Positions 8,198 to 16,433 of a DNA stretch of 61,524 bases are shown here, piece after piece. The translations under genes were made by a program, and so were the position numbers. The notes below the pieces were generated by a model that was given only the letters and a program-made list of their open reading frames with translations, was not told the DNA's origin and did no database searches. Within the stretch, counting starts at the first letter, position 1. Every line of letters begins with the position of its first letter. Origin of the DNA: Candidatus Vecturithrix granuli (lineage in GTDB: Bacteria; Moduliflexota; Moduliflexia; Moduliflexales; Moduliflexaceae); NCBI GenBank assembly GCA_000739535.1, contig DF820464.1, forward strand, positions 508,359 through 569,882, given 5' to 3'.

Positions 8198-8851
8198 TCA
8201 GGCTTTTTTCTGTTTTTTCCTGGCTTTGCGAATAATGAGCAAACCGTTTTGAGGGCCAGGTACTGCCCCTTTAATCAGCAGAATATTCTGATCAGGACGA
8301 ACGTCAATCACTTGCAGATTCTGGATCGTCACGCGCTCATCCCCTTTGTGACCTGGCATTTTTTTGCCTTTAAACACCCGTCCTGGAGTTGTCGCGCTTC
8401 CAACGGAGCCGCCATGCCGGAAATATTCGTGCGACCCGTGCGTGAGCGAGGACACGCCGGCAAAACCCCAGCGTTTGACCACTCCGGTAAACCCTTTCCC
8501 TTTGGAAAAACCTGTGACATCAACATACTCCCCGAGTTCAAACAAATCCGCTTTCAATTCCTGTCCAACTTCGAACTGCTGAATTTCCGTGTCATCCAGA
8601 CGAATTTCACGTAAATACCGTTTTGGCGGCACTTTGACTTTATCAAAATGCCCAAGATTTGGTTTTCTAATCCGCTGCCGTTTTTGATCGAGAAACCCTA
8701 ATTGAATGGCATTATAGTGGTCAGTCTCAATGGTTTTCTTTTGAACAACCGGGCACGGTCCGGCTTCAATTATAGTGACAGGAATCATGACACTATTCTC
8801 GTCAAATACCTGCGTCATCCCGACTTTTCTTCCCAAAATTCCGATTGACAT
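8198..8851 (-). CDS. rplC: 50S ribosomal protein L3
   Basis: Ribosomal large-subunit protein that binds near the 3' end of 23S rRNA and helps start assembly. The 217-residue product is full length: MSIGILGRKVGMTQVF at the start, and the conserved THGSHEYFRHGGSVG and FKGKKMPGHKGDERVT segments around residues 137-172. An AAGGAG lies about 11 bases upstream of ATG 8851. It stands alone: rpsJ is not upstream, rplD and rplW are not downstream, and the next leftward gene encodes a LysM protein. This may be a displaced essential gene or a second copy. Confidence 0.93.
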   Translation of the reverse strand: MSIGILGRKVGMTQVFDENSVMIPVTIIEAGPCPVVQKKTIETDHYNAIQLGFLDQKRQRIRKPNLGHFDKVKVPPKRYLREIRLDDTEIQQFEVGQELKADLFELGEYVDVTGFSKGKGFTGVVKRWGFAGVSSLTHGSHEYFRHGGSVGSATTPGRVFKGKKMPGHKGDERVTIQNLQVIDVRPDQNILLIKGAVPGPQNGLLIIRKARKKQKKA

Positions 8852-9032
8852 AAGTTACGTATCTCCTTGTTTCCTCTTCTGTGTTCATGTTTTTCGCGCA
8901 GCGGTTCCCGATACGCCCGGGAACGTACTTATGGGATGTCTCACCCAGAATTCGCTGACAACTTGTCTCTACCATGTGGAAAACCACAGGTTGATCTTCT
9001 TTTGAAAAGATCGAGATTCTTGTCAAGTAGTT

Positions 9033-10238
9033 TCAGTGTAAATTTTCCAGAAACTCTGTACTTCGAACCGCGACATAAGTCGTCCAGGCCGCCGCCGAAG
9101 CTAAGATCCCTTCATTAATGGTAAATCTGGGGTTGTGCAAATCTTCATTGCTCCCAGAATTGAGCAATCCCAAACACGCAGGAATTTTGCGGGCATAAAA
9201 AGCAAAATCCTCTCCGACCATTGAAGGCTGCGACACGGTTGCTATCTGTTCCTTGCCCCAAAACTCTTCGGCCCAGATCATCACCTGAGCAGTGAGTTGC
9301 GGATCATTCACCACCGATGGATAATTGCGCACATACTTGAATGTGCCAGTCGTTCTGAAGGCGGAGGTGATACCTGTCAGGACTTCTGCCAAGCGTTTTT
9401 CCAGGAAATCCTGAGTGGTAAAGGTCTGCGTACGCACCGTGCCTTCCAATTTCGCTTTTTCTGAAATCACATTATAGGTATCGCCGGCCTGGAGTTTGCC
9501 AAAAGTGATCACCGCCGGGTCGTACGGCGCGATTTCGCGAGAAATAAGTTCCTGGCAGGCCAGCACATAATGCGAGGCGATGATCACCGGATCGATCCCC
9601 ATATTCGGGCGTGCGCCATGCGCCCCTTTCCCCACAATTTCGACAAATACGGCATCCGAATTGCTGGTTAAGACTCCCTGGCGCGTGGCGTAAGCACACC
9701 CTTCTGGCAAATTAGACCAGACATGATGGCCAAACATGGCCTGGATGCCAAATTCCTCAAGCAAACCATATTCTACCAGCTTACGTCCGCCGCCGCCCCC
9801 TTCTTCCGCAGGTTGAAAGACCAACACAATTTTTCCGGACAGTTCATGATGCAGTTGATTCAACAGATGGGCCGCCCCCAGGAGAATCGCGACATGTGCG
9901 TCATGCCCGCAGGCGTGCATTTTCCCGGGGATTTTTGACGCAAAGGGTAAACCGGTGTTTTCTTGCACTGACAGAGCATCCATATCCGCCCGCAACGCTC
10001 GCGTCGGCCCGGATTGTTCCCCGTGAATGACACCGATCACGGCGGTTGTCTCTGCATAGTTGGAATGGACTTCCACTCCTAGCTGCTGTAATTCTTTTTG
10101 AATGAGTTGTGCTGTGCGTACTTCCTGATAGGCTAATTCAGGATATTGATGAATCTGCCGTCTGAGTTCGATGATGCGCGACGATTTTTCCTGAGCAGTT
10201 TGACGTAATATTTCAATATTCATCATAAAGAGTGCCAA
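9033..10238 (-). CDS. M20 family amidohydrolase (N-acyl-amino-acid hydrolase type)
   Basis: Cytoplasmic metallohydrolase of the M20D/HipO group, which removes acyl groups from N-acyl amino acids or similar amides. The 401-residue product has the dimetal motifs in order: RADMDAL near residue 83, MHACGHDAHV near 106, PAEEGGGGG near 141 and GEDFAFY near 345. TTG 10238 follows AAGGAG at 12 bases and is taken as the start; ATG at 10226 or 10223 is possible. It is encoded beside a TAXI-type TRAP transporter on the same strand, so the imported compound may be its substrate. Confidence 0.88.
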   Translation of the reverse strand: MALFMMNIEILRQTAQEKSSRIIELRRQIHQYPELAYQEVRTAQLIQKELQQLGVEVHSNYAETTAVIGVIHGEQSGPTRALRADMDALSVQENTGLPFASKIPGKMHACGHDAHVAILLGAAHLLNQLHHELSGKIVLVFQPAEEGGGGGRKLVEYGLLEEFGIQAMFGHHVWSNLPEGCAYATRQGVLTSNSDAVFVEIVGKGAHGARPNMGIDPVIIASHYVLACQELISREIAPYDPAVITFGKLQAGDTYNVISEKAKLEGTVRTQTFTTQDFLEKRLAEVLTGITSAFRTTGTFKYVRNYPSVVNDPQLTAQVMIWAEEFWGKEQIATVSQPSMVGEDFAFYARKIPACLGLLNSGSNEDLHNPRFTINEGILASAAAWTTYVAVRSTEFLENLH

Positions 10239-10306
10239 AACGTCTTTGCACTCCTTAATTATTCAGAAGTGCAATGCCGTCGTTGCAAAAAATGGGGCGA
10301 CTTGAT

Positions 10307-12226
10307 TCATCCCTTTATTGTCTGTTTCCTGGCACGCATGAGATGAAATGTACAGCCGCTGCCAAAGAGCAGAAGTCCGATAATCCCTAAACCATGACTG
10401 GGACTGACGAGCAAAAAGGCCGCAATAGCAAAGGGAATTCTTTCCGGAAGGAGCAGTGGACATTTAAGATACCCGATAATCACGATGGCAATGGAGTATA
10501 ACCCCACTAAGGAGGTGATAAACACCGGCAAAAAGCGAACCCAGCTAAAATCGATGCCTAACAGTACCGGGCTATAAATATACATATACGGCAGCAAAAT
10601 TCCGGCACTTCCTAAAAATAAGCCAGTGATGGCAACTCGATTCGGATCGGTTTTTGCAATTGCGGCGGCTGTGTAGGATGTTAATGCAACCGGAGGAATA
10701 ACCGCGGACATTGTTCCAAAATAAAAGGCGAAAAAATGGGCGGCTAACATGGGAACGCCCATTTGCACGAGGGCCGGGGCCGCAATTGTGGCGGTAATAA
10801 TATAACAAGCGGGACCCGGCAATCCCATGCCGAGAATAATGGCGGTGATCATACACAAAAAGGCTGTTAACCAGAGCTGTCCTCCCGCCCATTTCACGAC
10901 ATTTGTGCCGATCACTTGTCCCACGCCAGTCATGCCGACAGAGGCAATAATAAAGCCGATAATGCCACAGATAATCGCAATCGTGGCTCCATTACGCGCG
11001 CCTTCATCGAGCGCAAAAATGATGTCTTTTAAGGACAGGCGCGTGCTTTTACGCAGCGAGGAGACAACCAGCACCGAAATAATGCCGATAAAAGCCGAAA
11101 GTAAGGGGCTGAACCCCAGGATGAGAAAGACGATGATAAAAATTAACGGCAACAGCATGTGTCCGCGTTCAAACAGCACCTGTTTCAATTGTGGGAGTTG
11201 TTCTTTTTCCAGGCCAACTAAGCCGACTTTTGCGGCTCGTAAATCCACCATGTGATAGAGCGTAAAATAATACAGGATCGCGGGGGCAATGCCGGCAATC
11301 ATGATCACATTATAAGATACTCCCAGGTAGGAACTCATGATAAAGGCGGCCGCCCCCATAATCGGCGGGGTCAGCACGCCGCCGGTCGAAGCTATCGCTT
11401 CAACGGCGCCAGCAAAATACGGCTGATACCCAATTGATTTCATGAGTGGAATGGTAAATGATCCAGTCGTGGCGACATTGGCTTGAGAACTCCCACTAAT
11501 CGTGCCGGTCAAGGCGCTGGCAAAGATCGCAACTTTTGCTGGCCCTCCTCGTGTCTTTCCGGTCAAAGCTAAAGCTAGTTCATTAAAAAAATCGGAAGCT
11601 TTGGTGACTTTTAAGAAACTGGCAAATAAAATAAACATGAAAATATACGAGGCTGAAACCATGGCCCCAATCCCCAGAATGCCTTCGGAGGTCATCGTGA
11701 TCCGGATAAAAATCCGTCGTAAACCGAAGCCCTGATGGGCAAATACCCCAGGCATATATGGTCCGACATAAATATAGACCAGAAACAGCACAGAAAGCAA
11801 TGTCAACGGAATCCCAACTGTTCGTCGCGAGGCTTCAATGAGTAAAATCAAGAAAATCACACCGTAGATATTGTCAAAAAAAGTGGGCTGCAAAAATGAC
11901 TCAACTAAACGGTTATAAATGCTCAGAAAATAGATCCCTATGCCTAAGGATAATGCAAAGAGCACCCAATCAACAACCGATGGGCGATCTTTGGAAGACC
12001 GTGATGTCGACGGTTTGATTAAAAAGACAATCGCCATCATGAGTGCGATATGCAGCATGCTCTTTTTCACTACATCAATTAAACCGAAACTGTTGTACCA
12101 GATATGAGCGAGAGAGACAACAACGCAAAACACAACACTAAAGAACCCTATCCTGCCAGATAGAATTCGCGTCGAACCGGATTTTTCCTCAGCACCGTTC
12201 TGTTGTTTTCTTGCTGACAATGCCAT
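10307..12226 (-). CDS. TRAP transporter fused permease (4TM-12TM, TAXI type)
   Basis: Fused DctQM-type permease of 639 residues. The first part has the short-subunit helices and the remainder the large-subunit fold, with DctM-like TGTISGSSQANVATTGSFT near residue 250 and a second re-entrant region GMGLPGPACYI near 470. The terminal residues are hydrophobic helices and a short basic tail. GAGGAGG precedes the ATG at the usual spacing. Its binding partner is the TAXI protein encoded upstream at 12399-13397, separated by a strong palindrome. The substrate is unknown. Confidence 0.9.
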   Translation of the reverse strand: MALSARKQQNGAEEKSGSTRILSGRIGFFSVVFCVVVSLAHIWYNSFGLIDVVKKSMLHIALMMAIVFLIKPSTSRSSKDRPSVVDWVLFALSLGIGIYFLSIYNRLVESFLQPTFFDNIYGVIFLILLIEASRRTVGIPLTLLSVLFLVYIYVGPYMPGVFAHQGFGLRRIFIRITMTSEGILGIGAMVSASYIFMFILFASFLKVTKASDFFNELALALTGKTRGGPAKVAIFASALTGTISGSSQANVATTGSFTIPLMKSIGYQPYFAGAVEAIASTGGVLTPPIMGAAAFIMSSYLGVSYNVIMIAGIAPAILYYFTLYHMVDLRAAKVGLVGLEKEQLPQLKQVLFERGHMLLPLIFIIVFLILGFSPLLSAFIGIISVLVVSSLRKSTRLSLKDIIFALDEGARNGATIAIICGIIGFIIASVGMTGVGQVIGTNVVKWAGGQLWLTAFLCMITAIILGMGLPGPACYIITATIAAPALVQMGVPMLAAHFFAFYFGTMSAVIPPVALTSYTAAAIAKTDPNRVAITGLFLGSAGILLPYMYIYSPVLLGIDFSWVRFLPVFITSLVGLYSIAIVIIGYLKCPLLLPERIPFAIAAFLLVSPSHGLGIIGLLLFGSGCTFHLMRARKQTIKG

Positions 12227-12247
12227 AGCACCTCCTCAGAACATAAA

Positions 12248-12282
12248 AGGCGAAAGGAAAACCCTTCTTTGCCTTTCGCCTT
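12248..12282. repeat. GGCGAAAGG hairpin
   Basis: Hairpin with arms AGGCGAAAGG and CCTTTCGCCT between the fused permease and the TAXI protein genes, next to the larger palindrome at 12290-12381. Confidence 0.55.
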
Positions 12283-12289
12283 TCGCAGA

Positions 12290-12381
12290 ACTCTCACCCC
12301 TGGCCCCTCTCCCACAAGGCGAGGGGAGCAAAAACATCAGAAACTCCCCTCGCCTTGTGGGAGAGGGGCCAGGGGTGAGGG
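12290..12381. repeat. Long palindrome of the CCCCTGGCCCCTCTCCC type
   Basis: About 40 bp of nearly perfect inverted repeat (ACCCCTGGCCCCTCTCCC... and its complement) around a short AT-rich loop. Translated, it gives the LTPGPSPTRRGE-like peptide often seen when this widespread bacterial repeat is read as protein. It separates the fused permease from its binding-protein gene and could reduce read-through. Confidence 0.8.
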
Positions 12382-12398
12382 TTACAGAAATCTTCTTA

Positions 12399-13397
12399 CT
12401 ATTCGGATGGCAGTAAATGTTCGGGAATGTTAACACCGTTATCCTGATAAAATTTCACCGCCCCCGGATGTAACGGCGCGCCGGATAAACCTTTGAGGGC
12501 TTCTTCAAGCGTTAATGTCTTTAATGAGCCGTGTTGTTCCTGGATGCTTGCCAATTTTTTCAGATAGACAACTTCCAACATTTTATAGATAATGTCATCT
12601 TCAACGGCTGCATCTGCGATCAGAGAAGCTTTGACCCCAAAGACATTCAAATCGCGATCCTGTTTCGGATACGTCTCTTTCGGAATCACAATGCTGGTAA
12701 AATACGGCGCGGCTTCCTGGAGTTTTGCCACCTCTTCATCGGTAAACTCAACCATATCCACTTCGATCTGGCTGGCGTACAATTGAGAGACTCCAGAAGT
12801 TGGCAACCCTGCACTGAGATAACAGGCGTCAATTAAGCGGTTCTGCATAGCCTGCACAGAATCATCATATCCCAGATACTGAGGTTCAAAATCATCAAAC
12901 GTTAAACCCGCCACGGTTTTCAAAATAACGGGCATGTAGAGGCTTCCACCACCGGCCGGAGGGCCCACTCCTATTTTCTTCCCGGCAAAATCGGCCAATT
13001 TCGTGATGCCACTGGCTTTTCGATATACCAATTGAATGGCTTGCGGAAACAGGGCTGAGACAAAACGCACATTTTTAATGGCTTTGCCTTCGTATTTATC
13101 GTTCCCTGAATAAGCGTCGCCAGCGTCAATCGCCCCGGCAATAGCCATTGAAATTTCATGATTGCGAATCATTTCAAGGTTTTCAGCGGTGCCGCCAGAG
13201 GCTGAGGCTGAAAATTGATAGCCACTATCGGCTAACTCCTCGCCAAAGGTTTTGGCAAAAATGACGCCGACCGGATAAAAGGTACCGCCAGTTGACCCGG
13301 TCGCAATCCCGATAAATTTAGCCGCCAACACAGGATTTGCGATCAGGAATACCCCCACTACGCCGATGATCGTGCACAAAAATACACTTCTTTTCAT
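12399..13397 (-). CDS. TAXI family TRAP transporter solute-binding protein
   Basis: Periplasmic binding protein of the TAXI (TRAP-associated extracytoplasmic immunogenic) family, 332 residues. It starts with a Sec signal (MKRSVFL, a hydrophobic core, likely cleavage near VLAAKF). The TAXI signature ATGSTGGTFYPVG follows at about residue 31, with SGGTAENLEMIR near 61. ATG 13397 is preceded by GGGAGG; the frame stays open upstream, but that part reads through the palindrome at 13416-13478 and is not protein. It works with the fused permease and may feed the neighbouring amidohydrolase. Confidence 0.92.
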   Translation of the reverse strand: MKRSVFLCTIIGVVGVFLIANPVLAAKFIGIATGSTGGTFYPVGVIFAKTFGEELADSGYQFSASASGGTAENLEMIRNHEISMAIAGAIDAGDAYSGNDKYEGKAIKNVRFVSALFPQAIQLVYRKASGITKLADFAGKKIGVGPPAGGGSLYMPVILKTVAGLTFDDFEPQYLGYDDSVQAMQNRLIDACYLSAGLPTSGVSQLYASQIEVDMVEFTDEEVAKLQEAAPYFTSIVIPKETYPKQDRDLNVFGVKASLIADAAVEDDIIYKMLEVVYLKKLASIQEQHGSLKTLTLEEALKGLSGAPLHPGAVKFYQDNGVNIPEHLLPSE

Positions 13398-13415
13398 GAT
13401 GTCCTCCCTTGAAAA

Positions 13416-13478
13416 TGTAGCGCGAAACTCCAGTTTCGCGCATTGTTGATAGCCGCGAAACTGGAGTTTCGCGCTACA
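13416..13478 (-). repeat. Start-associated palindrome, copy 1
   Basis: Inverted repeat TGTAGCGCGAAACTCC... facing the TAXI protein gene. Its flank reads CTACATTTTCAAGGGAGG on the minus strand, so the repeat edge merges with the Shine-Dalgarno sequence, 19 bases before the ATG. Further copies with the same relation to a gene start lie at 24134, 24252, 33387, 47338 and 55573. The remaining gap to 13750 is AT-rich and holds no gene. Confidence 0.85.
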
Positions 13479-13750
13479 TCCATCTCCCCTGGCCAGAAAA
13501 TTTTTATTCGCCGTGGTGTGTTTGCCAAAACGAATGAATAACTCCTTTACACGAAAATACTTCATAATTATCAATACGCCTTCAGCTAACATACACGCAA
13601 AGTCTTGCGAAAACGTTATGAATTTGTCAAGGAAGAAAAAGCCTATAATTATTTTGCCCGTGAAACAAGCCAAACATGCGAAAAAAGATCAAAAACAAAC
13701 GGCTTTGTTGCATGATTAATTTAATTTTTTTCAATACGTTATATGATTGA

Positions 13751-13865
13751 GGTAGTGGCTACCTTGTACATGATGACCGGTCGTCGAACGGAGTCGAGAC
13801 GAGCATGCAGGCGTTCCCTTCGACTTCGCTCAGGGAACGTGCATCATGTACAGGATACCACTACC
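13751..13865 (+). mobile_element. 115-bp MITE-like element, copy 1
   Basis: Non-coding element with terminal inverted repeats of about 25 bp (GGTAGTGGCTACCTTGTACA at the left, complement at the right) and an inner imperfect palindrome. A second 115-bp copy in the opposite orientation lies at 25591-25705, with four differences by eye. No target duplication is visible at this copy. It directly precedes the TIR-domain fragment. Confidence 0.75.
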
Positions 13866-13881
13866 AAAAGGCGTTTTGTTT

Positions 13882-14409
13882 ATGCATTCAATCTTTCTGT
13901 CTTATAGCACTAAAGATGTTGAGTTTGCTCAAAAATTGAAAGAAACTCTGAAAGAAAGGGAGGTTGATGTCGAAATTGACTCTGAAAAGATTGAGTCGGG
14001 AGATAACGTTGAAACAAAAATTAGAGAAGCCATCGAAGGTATGAATGTTAGTATTACAATAGTATCTCAAGAAAGTTTGGCCTCAACCTCGGTGATTTGG
14101 GAATTTGTGGAAACTCTAAAATTTCAAGAAGTAATTGGACGGGAAAAGTTTATTCCAATCAGTCTCGATAAATTCGGTTTTGAAATGGAAAATACCGGCA
14201 TTGTAGCGGTCGTCGGCCTGATAGAAGAATTTGAGCAGGCGGGGATACACCTGCATACCATTCTGCAAAGCCATCAGCCGGCCGTATTCTTCAATGCCGC
14301 GATCTTCGCAGATGCGCAAGAAGATCAGGCGGTCAATCGTGCGCTGCACCGCAAAATTGAGTTCGCGCCGGGTCACACGCGGATTACGCAGGGCAATATT
14401 CCGCGCTAA
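13882..14409 (+). pseudogene. TIR-domain protein, truncated and fused to antisense sequence
   Basis: The first about 100 residues form a TIR-type domain starting MHSIFLSYSTKD, with the SVIWEFVE segment that in this fold carries the catalytic glutamate of NAD-cleaving members. TIR proteins commonly act in anti-phage defence. After about position 14190 the frame continues through sequence that is clearly the antisense strand of a restriction-modification gene, so the downstream part of the product is not native. I read this as a recombination junction that cut off the original effector. ATG 13882 is used because the family similarity begins there. Confidence 0.6.
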
Positions 14410-14517
14410 CAGATCGCGCCAGCGTTCGATCTCCAGCAAAAAGGCCACATCCACCTCAGCGGTGCCGCGTTTTTCTTTGTGTGAAGCTGAAGCATTTACT
14501 ACGAGCCAGATTTTCAT
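14192..14517 (-). pseudogene. Restriction-modification (type IIG/ISP-like) fragment
   Basis: On the minus strand, residues VVNASASHKEKRGTAEVDVAF, EIERWRDLLARNIALRN, RRELNFAVQRTIDRLIFLR and CEDRGIEEYGRL match the helical region preceding the methyltransferase domain in large single-chain restriction-modification enzymes. Similarity stops at about 14192, where the strand runs into the antisense of the TIR gene. The upstream part (beyond 14517) is also missing. About 108 codons of a gene normally over 900 codons long remain. It is a different family from the enzyme at 25820-29503. Confidence 0.7.
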
Positions 14518-14721
14518 GACAAACTATGGCACGACCTCCCTTTTTCGTCAATCTATTTTTTTGATTCCGCGTTCGTCACATCCGCACTGGTTGTTCTAAA
14601 AAATAGCTCTTTCTTGTTGACAAAACACGAATGAAGCAACATCGTATGTGTTCAAAGAGCAATACCATCTGTCTATCTCAGTTTTTTCTGGGCAGTATTC
14701 AGTAACGGAGTATAATTTTCG

Positions 14722-15921
14722 ATGGTTATTCATCCAGCCGCTTTAGAAAAACGCATAAAACGACATGTCCGCTCCCAGCAGCAGCGATTCTATGTCATCG
14801 TACCGCCAGGTTTTGAGGCGACGGCCTGCCGGGAACTGGCAGCTTACGATATTCCCGCCGTGCAGGAAGACCTGGGCGGAGTCGCGTTTACCGGTTCCTG
14901 GGAGGCGTGCTGGAAAACGCATCATCGCGCCAGAATTCCTGCCAGAATATTGGTGCGTCTGGCCCAATTTACCTGCACTCGCTTTGAGCAGTTAGAACGT
15001 CACCTTGAGGCCTTTCCCTGGGAACTGTGGTTTCAGCCTTGTCAACAAGTGGCGTTTCAGGTTGACGCACGCCAGTCCGTGCTCTATCATGAAGGCGCGA
15101 TCCAGGAACGCGCCGAACGCTGCGTGAAACGACGCTTACACCCCTGGCAGGCGATTTCCTCCGAGACCGATTCCCCTGATGGCGTGCAGACCATTTATCT
15201 GCGTAATGTTCACAACCAGATGACCGTCAGCCTGGATTGCAGCGGAGAGTTGCTCTACAAACGCGGCTATGACAAGCATGTCGCGGACGCGCCGCTGCGC
15301 GACAATCTCGCGGCTGCCATCTTGCAAGAAGCGAATTTCTCTGAATTTGACATGTTGATAGACCCGATGGCCGGCAGCGGTACGTTCGGATTAGAAGCCT
15401 TATTAGCCCTTACGGAGCGCGGCGCAGGACATCTGCGCCATTTTGCCTTTGAATATTTTCCGGCCTTTCGACCGGCTGCCTATCGCTATTTTCTCAATAC
15501 TGATGTTCCTTCACGTCATGAACGCCCAACTCTCCGGACGATTGTGTTAGGCGATATTCACGATCGCCCGATCACGATCATCCATCATAATCTGCAACAA
15601 CTCGCAGCGCTGGGGGTGGATACAACGCAGGTACGTGTGGAAAAAGCCGACTTTTTCAGCACAGGCGCGGAATTCATCTCTGGTAAGACCCTGGTTGTCA
15701 TGAATCCACCCTACGGAACACGACTCAAGAGTGCCCAGAGCACGCGAGCCTTTTTCGGCAAGATAGGACAGCAGTTGCGCCACAACTGGCGCGGATGCTC
15801 GTTCGCCATTCTTGCTCCGGGAACAGAGGCCGAGCGGGCACTTGCCCTGCCGGTCGCCCGAAAAATCGTCTTTTCGAACGGAGGGATTTCCACCGCCCTG
15901 CTTATGGGCAAGATCAGTTAA
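14722..15921 (+). CDS. THUMP-domain class I RNA methyltransferase (RlmL-like)
   Basis: SAM-dependent methyltransferase of the UPF0020 family, 399 residues. A THUMP RNA-binding region spans about residues 20-175. The Rossmann methyltransferase domain has motif I DPMAGSGTFGLEA near residue 214 and motif IV NPPYGTR near 330. Relatives such as the N-terminal half of RlmL make N2-methylguanine in 23S rRNA; others modify tRNA, so the RNA target is inferred only. The start ATG has a weak upstream ACGGAG. It stands alone between the TIR remnant and a small membrane protein gene. Confidence 0.87.
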   Translation: MVIHPAALEKRIKRHVRSQQQRFYVIVPPGFEATACRELAAYDIPAVQEDLGGVAFTGSWEACWKTHHRARIPARILVRLAQFTCTRFEQLERHLEAFPWELWFQPCQQVAFQVDARQSVLYHEGAIQERAERCVKRRLHPWQAISSETDSPDGVQTIYLRNVHNQMTVSLDCSGELLYKRGYDKHVADAPLRDNLAAAILQEANFSEFDMLIDPMAGSGTFGLEALLALTERGAGHLRHFAFEYFPAFRPAAYRYFLNTDVPSRHERPTLRTIVLGDIHDRPITIIHHNLQQLAALGVDTTQVRVEKADFFSTGAEFISGKTLVVMNPPYGTRLKSAQSTRAFFGKIGQQLRHNWRGCSFAILAPGTEAERALALPVARKIVFSNGGISTALLMGKIS

Positions 15922-15947
15922 CATCATGGTGATTTTCTGAAAAATCG

Positions 15948-16033
15948 TTGCTGTGAATAATTTTGTGCTGGAAGGCAAAGGTTCTACTTTTATGCGTCAG
16001 CTTTCTGGTGAACACGAACTTGTGAAAGGAAAA
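15948..16033. repeat. Degenerate copy of the GTGCTGGA/AAAGTTCTACTTT repeat
   Basis: Decayed relative of the 120-bp repeat at 19481-19603 and 60236-60357, recognised by TGCTGTGAATAAT, TGTGCTGGAAGGC and AGGTTCTACTTTTATGCG in the same order. Confidence 0.5.
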
Positions 16034-16088
16034 CTTTTGCACTCCTGATAATTTGTGTTACAATTTAGTCAGGGCAAAAACATACATA

Positions 16089-16292
16089 ATGATTGAGAAT
16101 ATTGTTCTTACGATAATTTTTGTTGTGGCCGTGAGTTTTATTGCTCGCTCCGTGTATAAGACATTTACCGGCAAAAGCAGCGGATGCGCAAATTGTCCTG
16201 GAAACTGCGGACAGAGTTGCGGATATTTCCATGATTTCCAAAACGACGCGTCTCTTGCGGATGATGCGGCACATCGGGAACATAACGCATGA
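16089..16292 (+). CDS. FeoB-associated cysteine-rich membrane protein
   Basis: Small protein of 67 residues with one N-terminal membrane helix (about residues 3-20), a short basic stretch, then CANCPGNCGQSCG and an acidic tail. This layout matches the small cysteine-rich proteins often encoded beside the ferrous iron transporter FeoB. No feoA or feoB is in the window, so a role in iron uptake is inferred from family only. ATG 16089 is chosen because an upstream in-frame start would add residues before the helix without a ribosome-binding site. Confidence 0.7.
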   Translation: MIENIVLTIIFVVAVSFIARSVYKTFTGKSSGCANCPGNCGQSCGYFHDFQNDASLADDAAHREHNA

Positions 16293-16433
16293 AACCTATC
16301 ATTCAATCCTGAACGAATTGAAAGCAGGTGCCAATCCGTTGTTGTCTTCCAAACTCGTTCTTGGACTATTCATCAAGCACTGAAAGTTTCGCCTATAGGG
16401 ACAAATTCAAGACATCATCCAATTTCTATCAAC

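Noticed and set aside
12236-12436. Peptide with LTPGPSPTRRGE
   Set aside because: Known translation artefact of a widespread palindromic repeat, not a protein.
13398-13673. Upstream in-frame extension of the TAXI protein gene
   Set aside because: It reads through a palindrome and lacks similarity; the signal peptide and GGGAGG fix the start at 13397.
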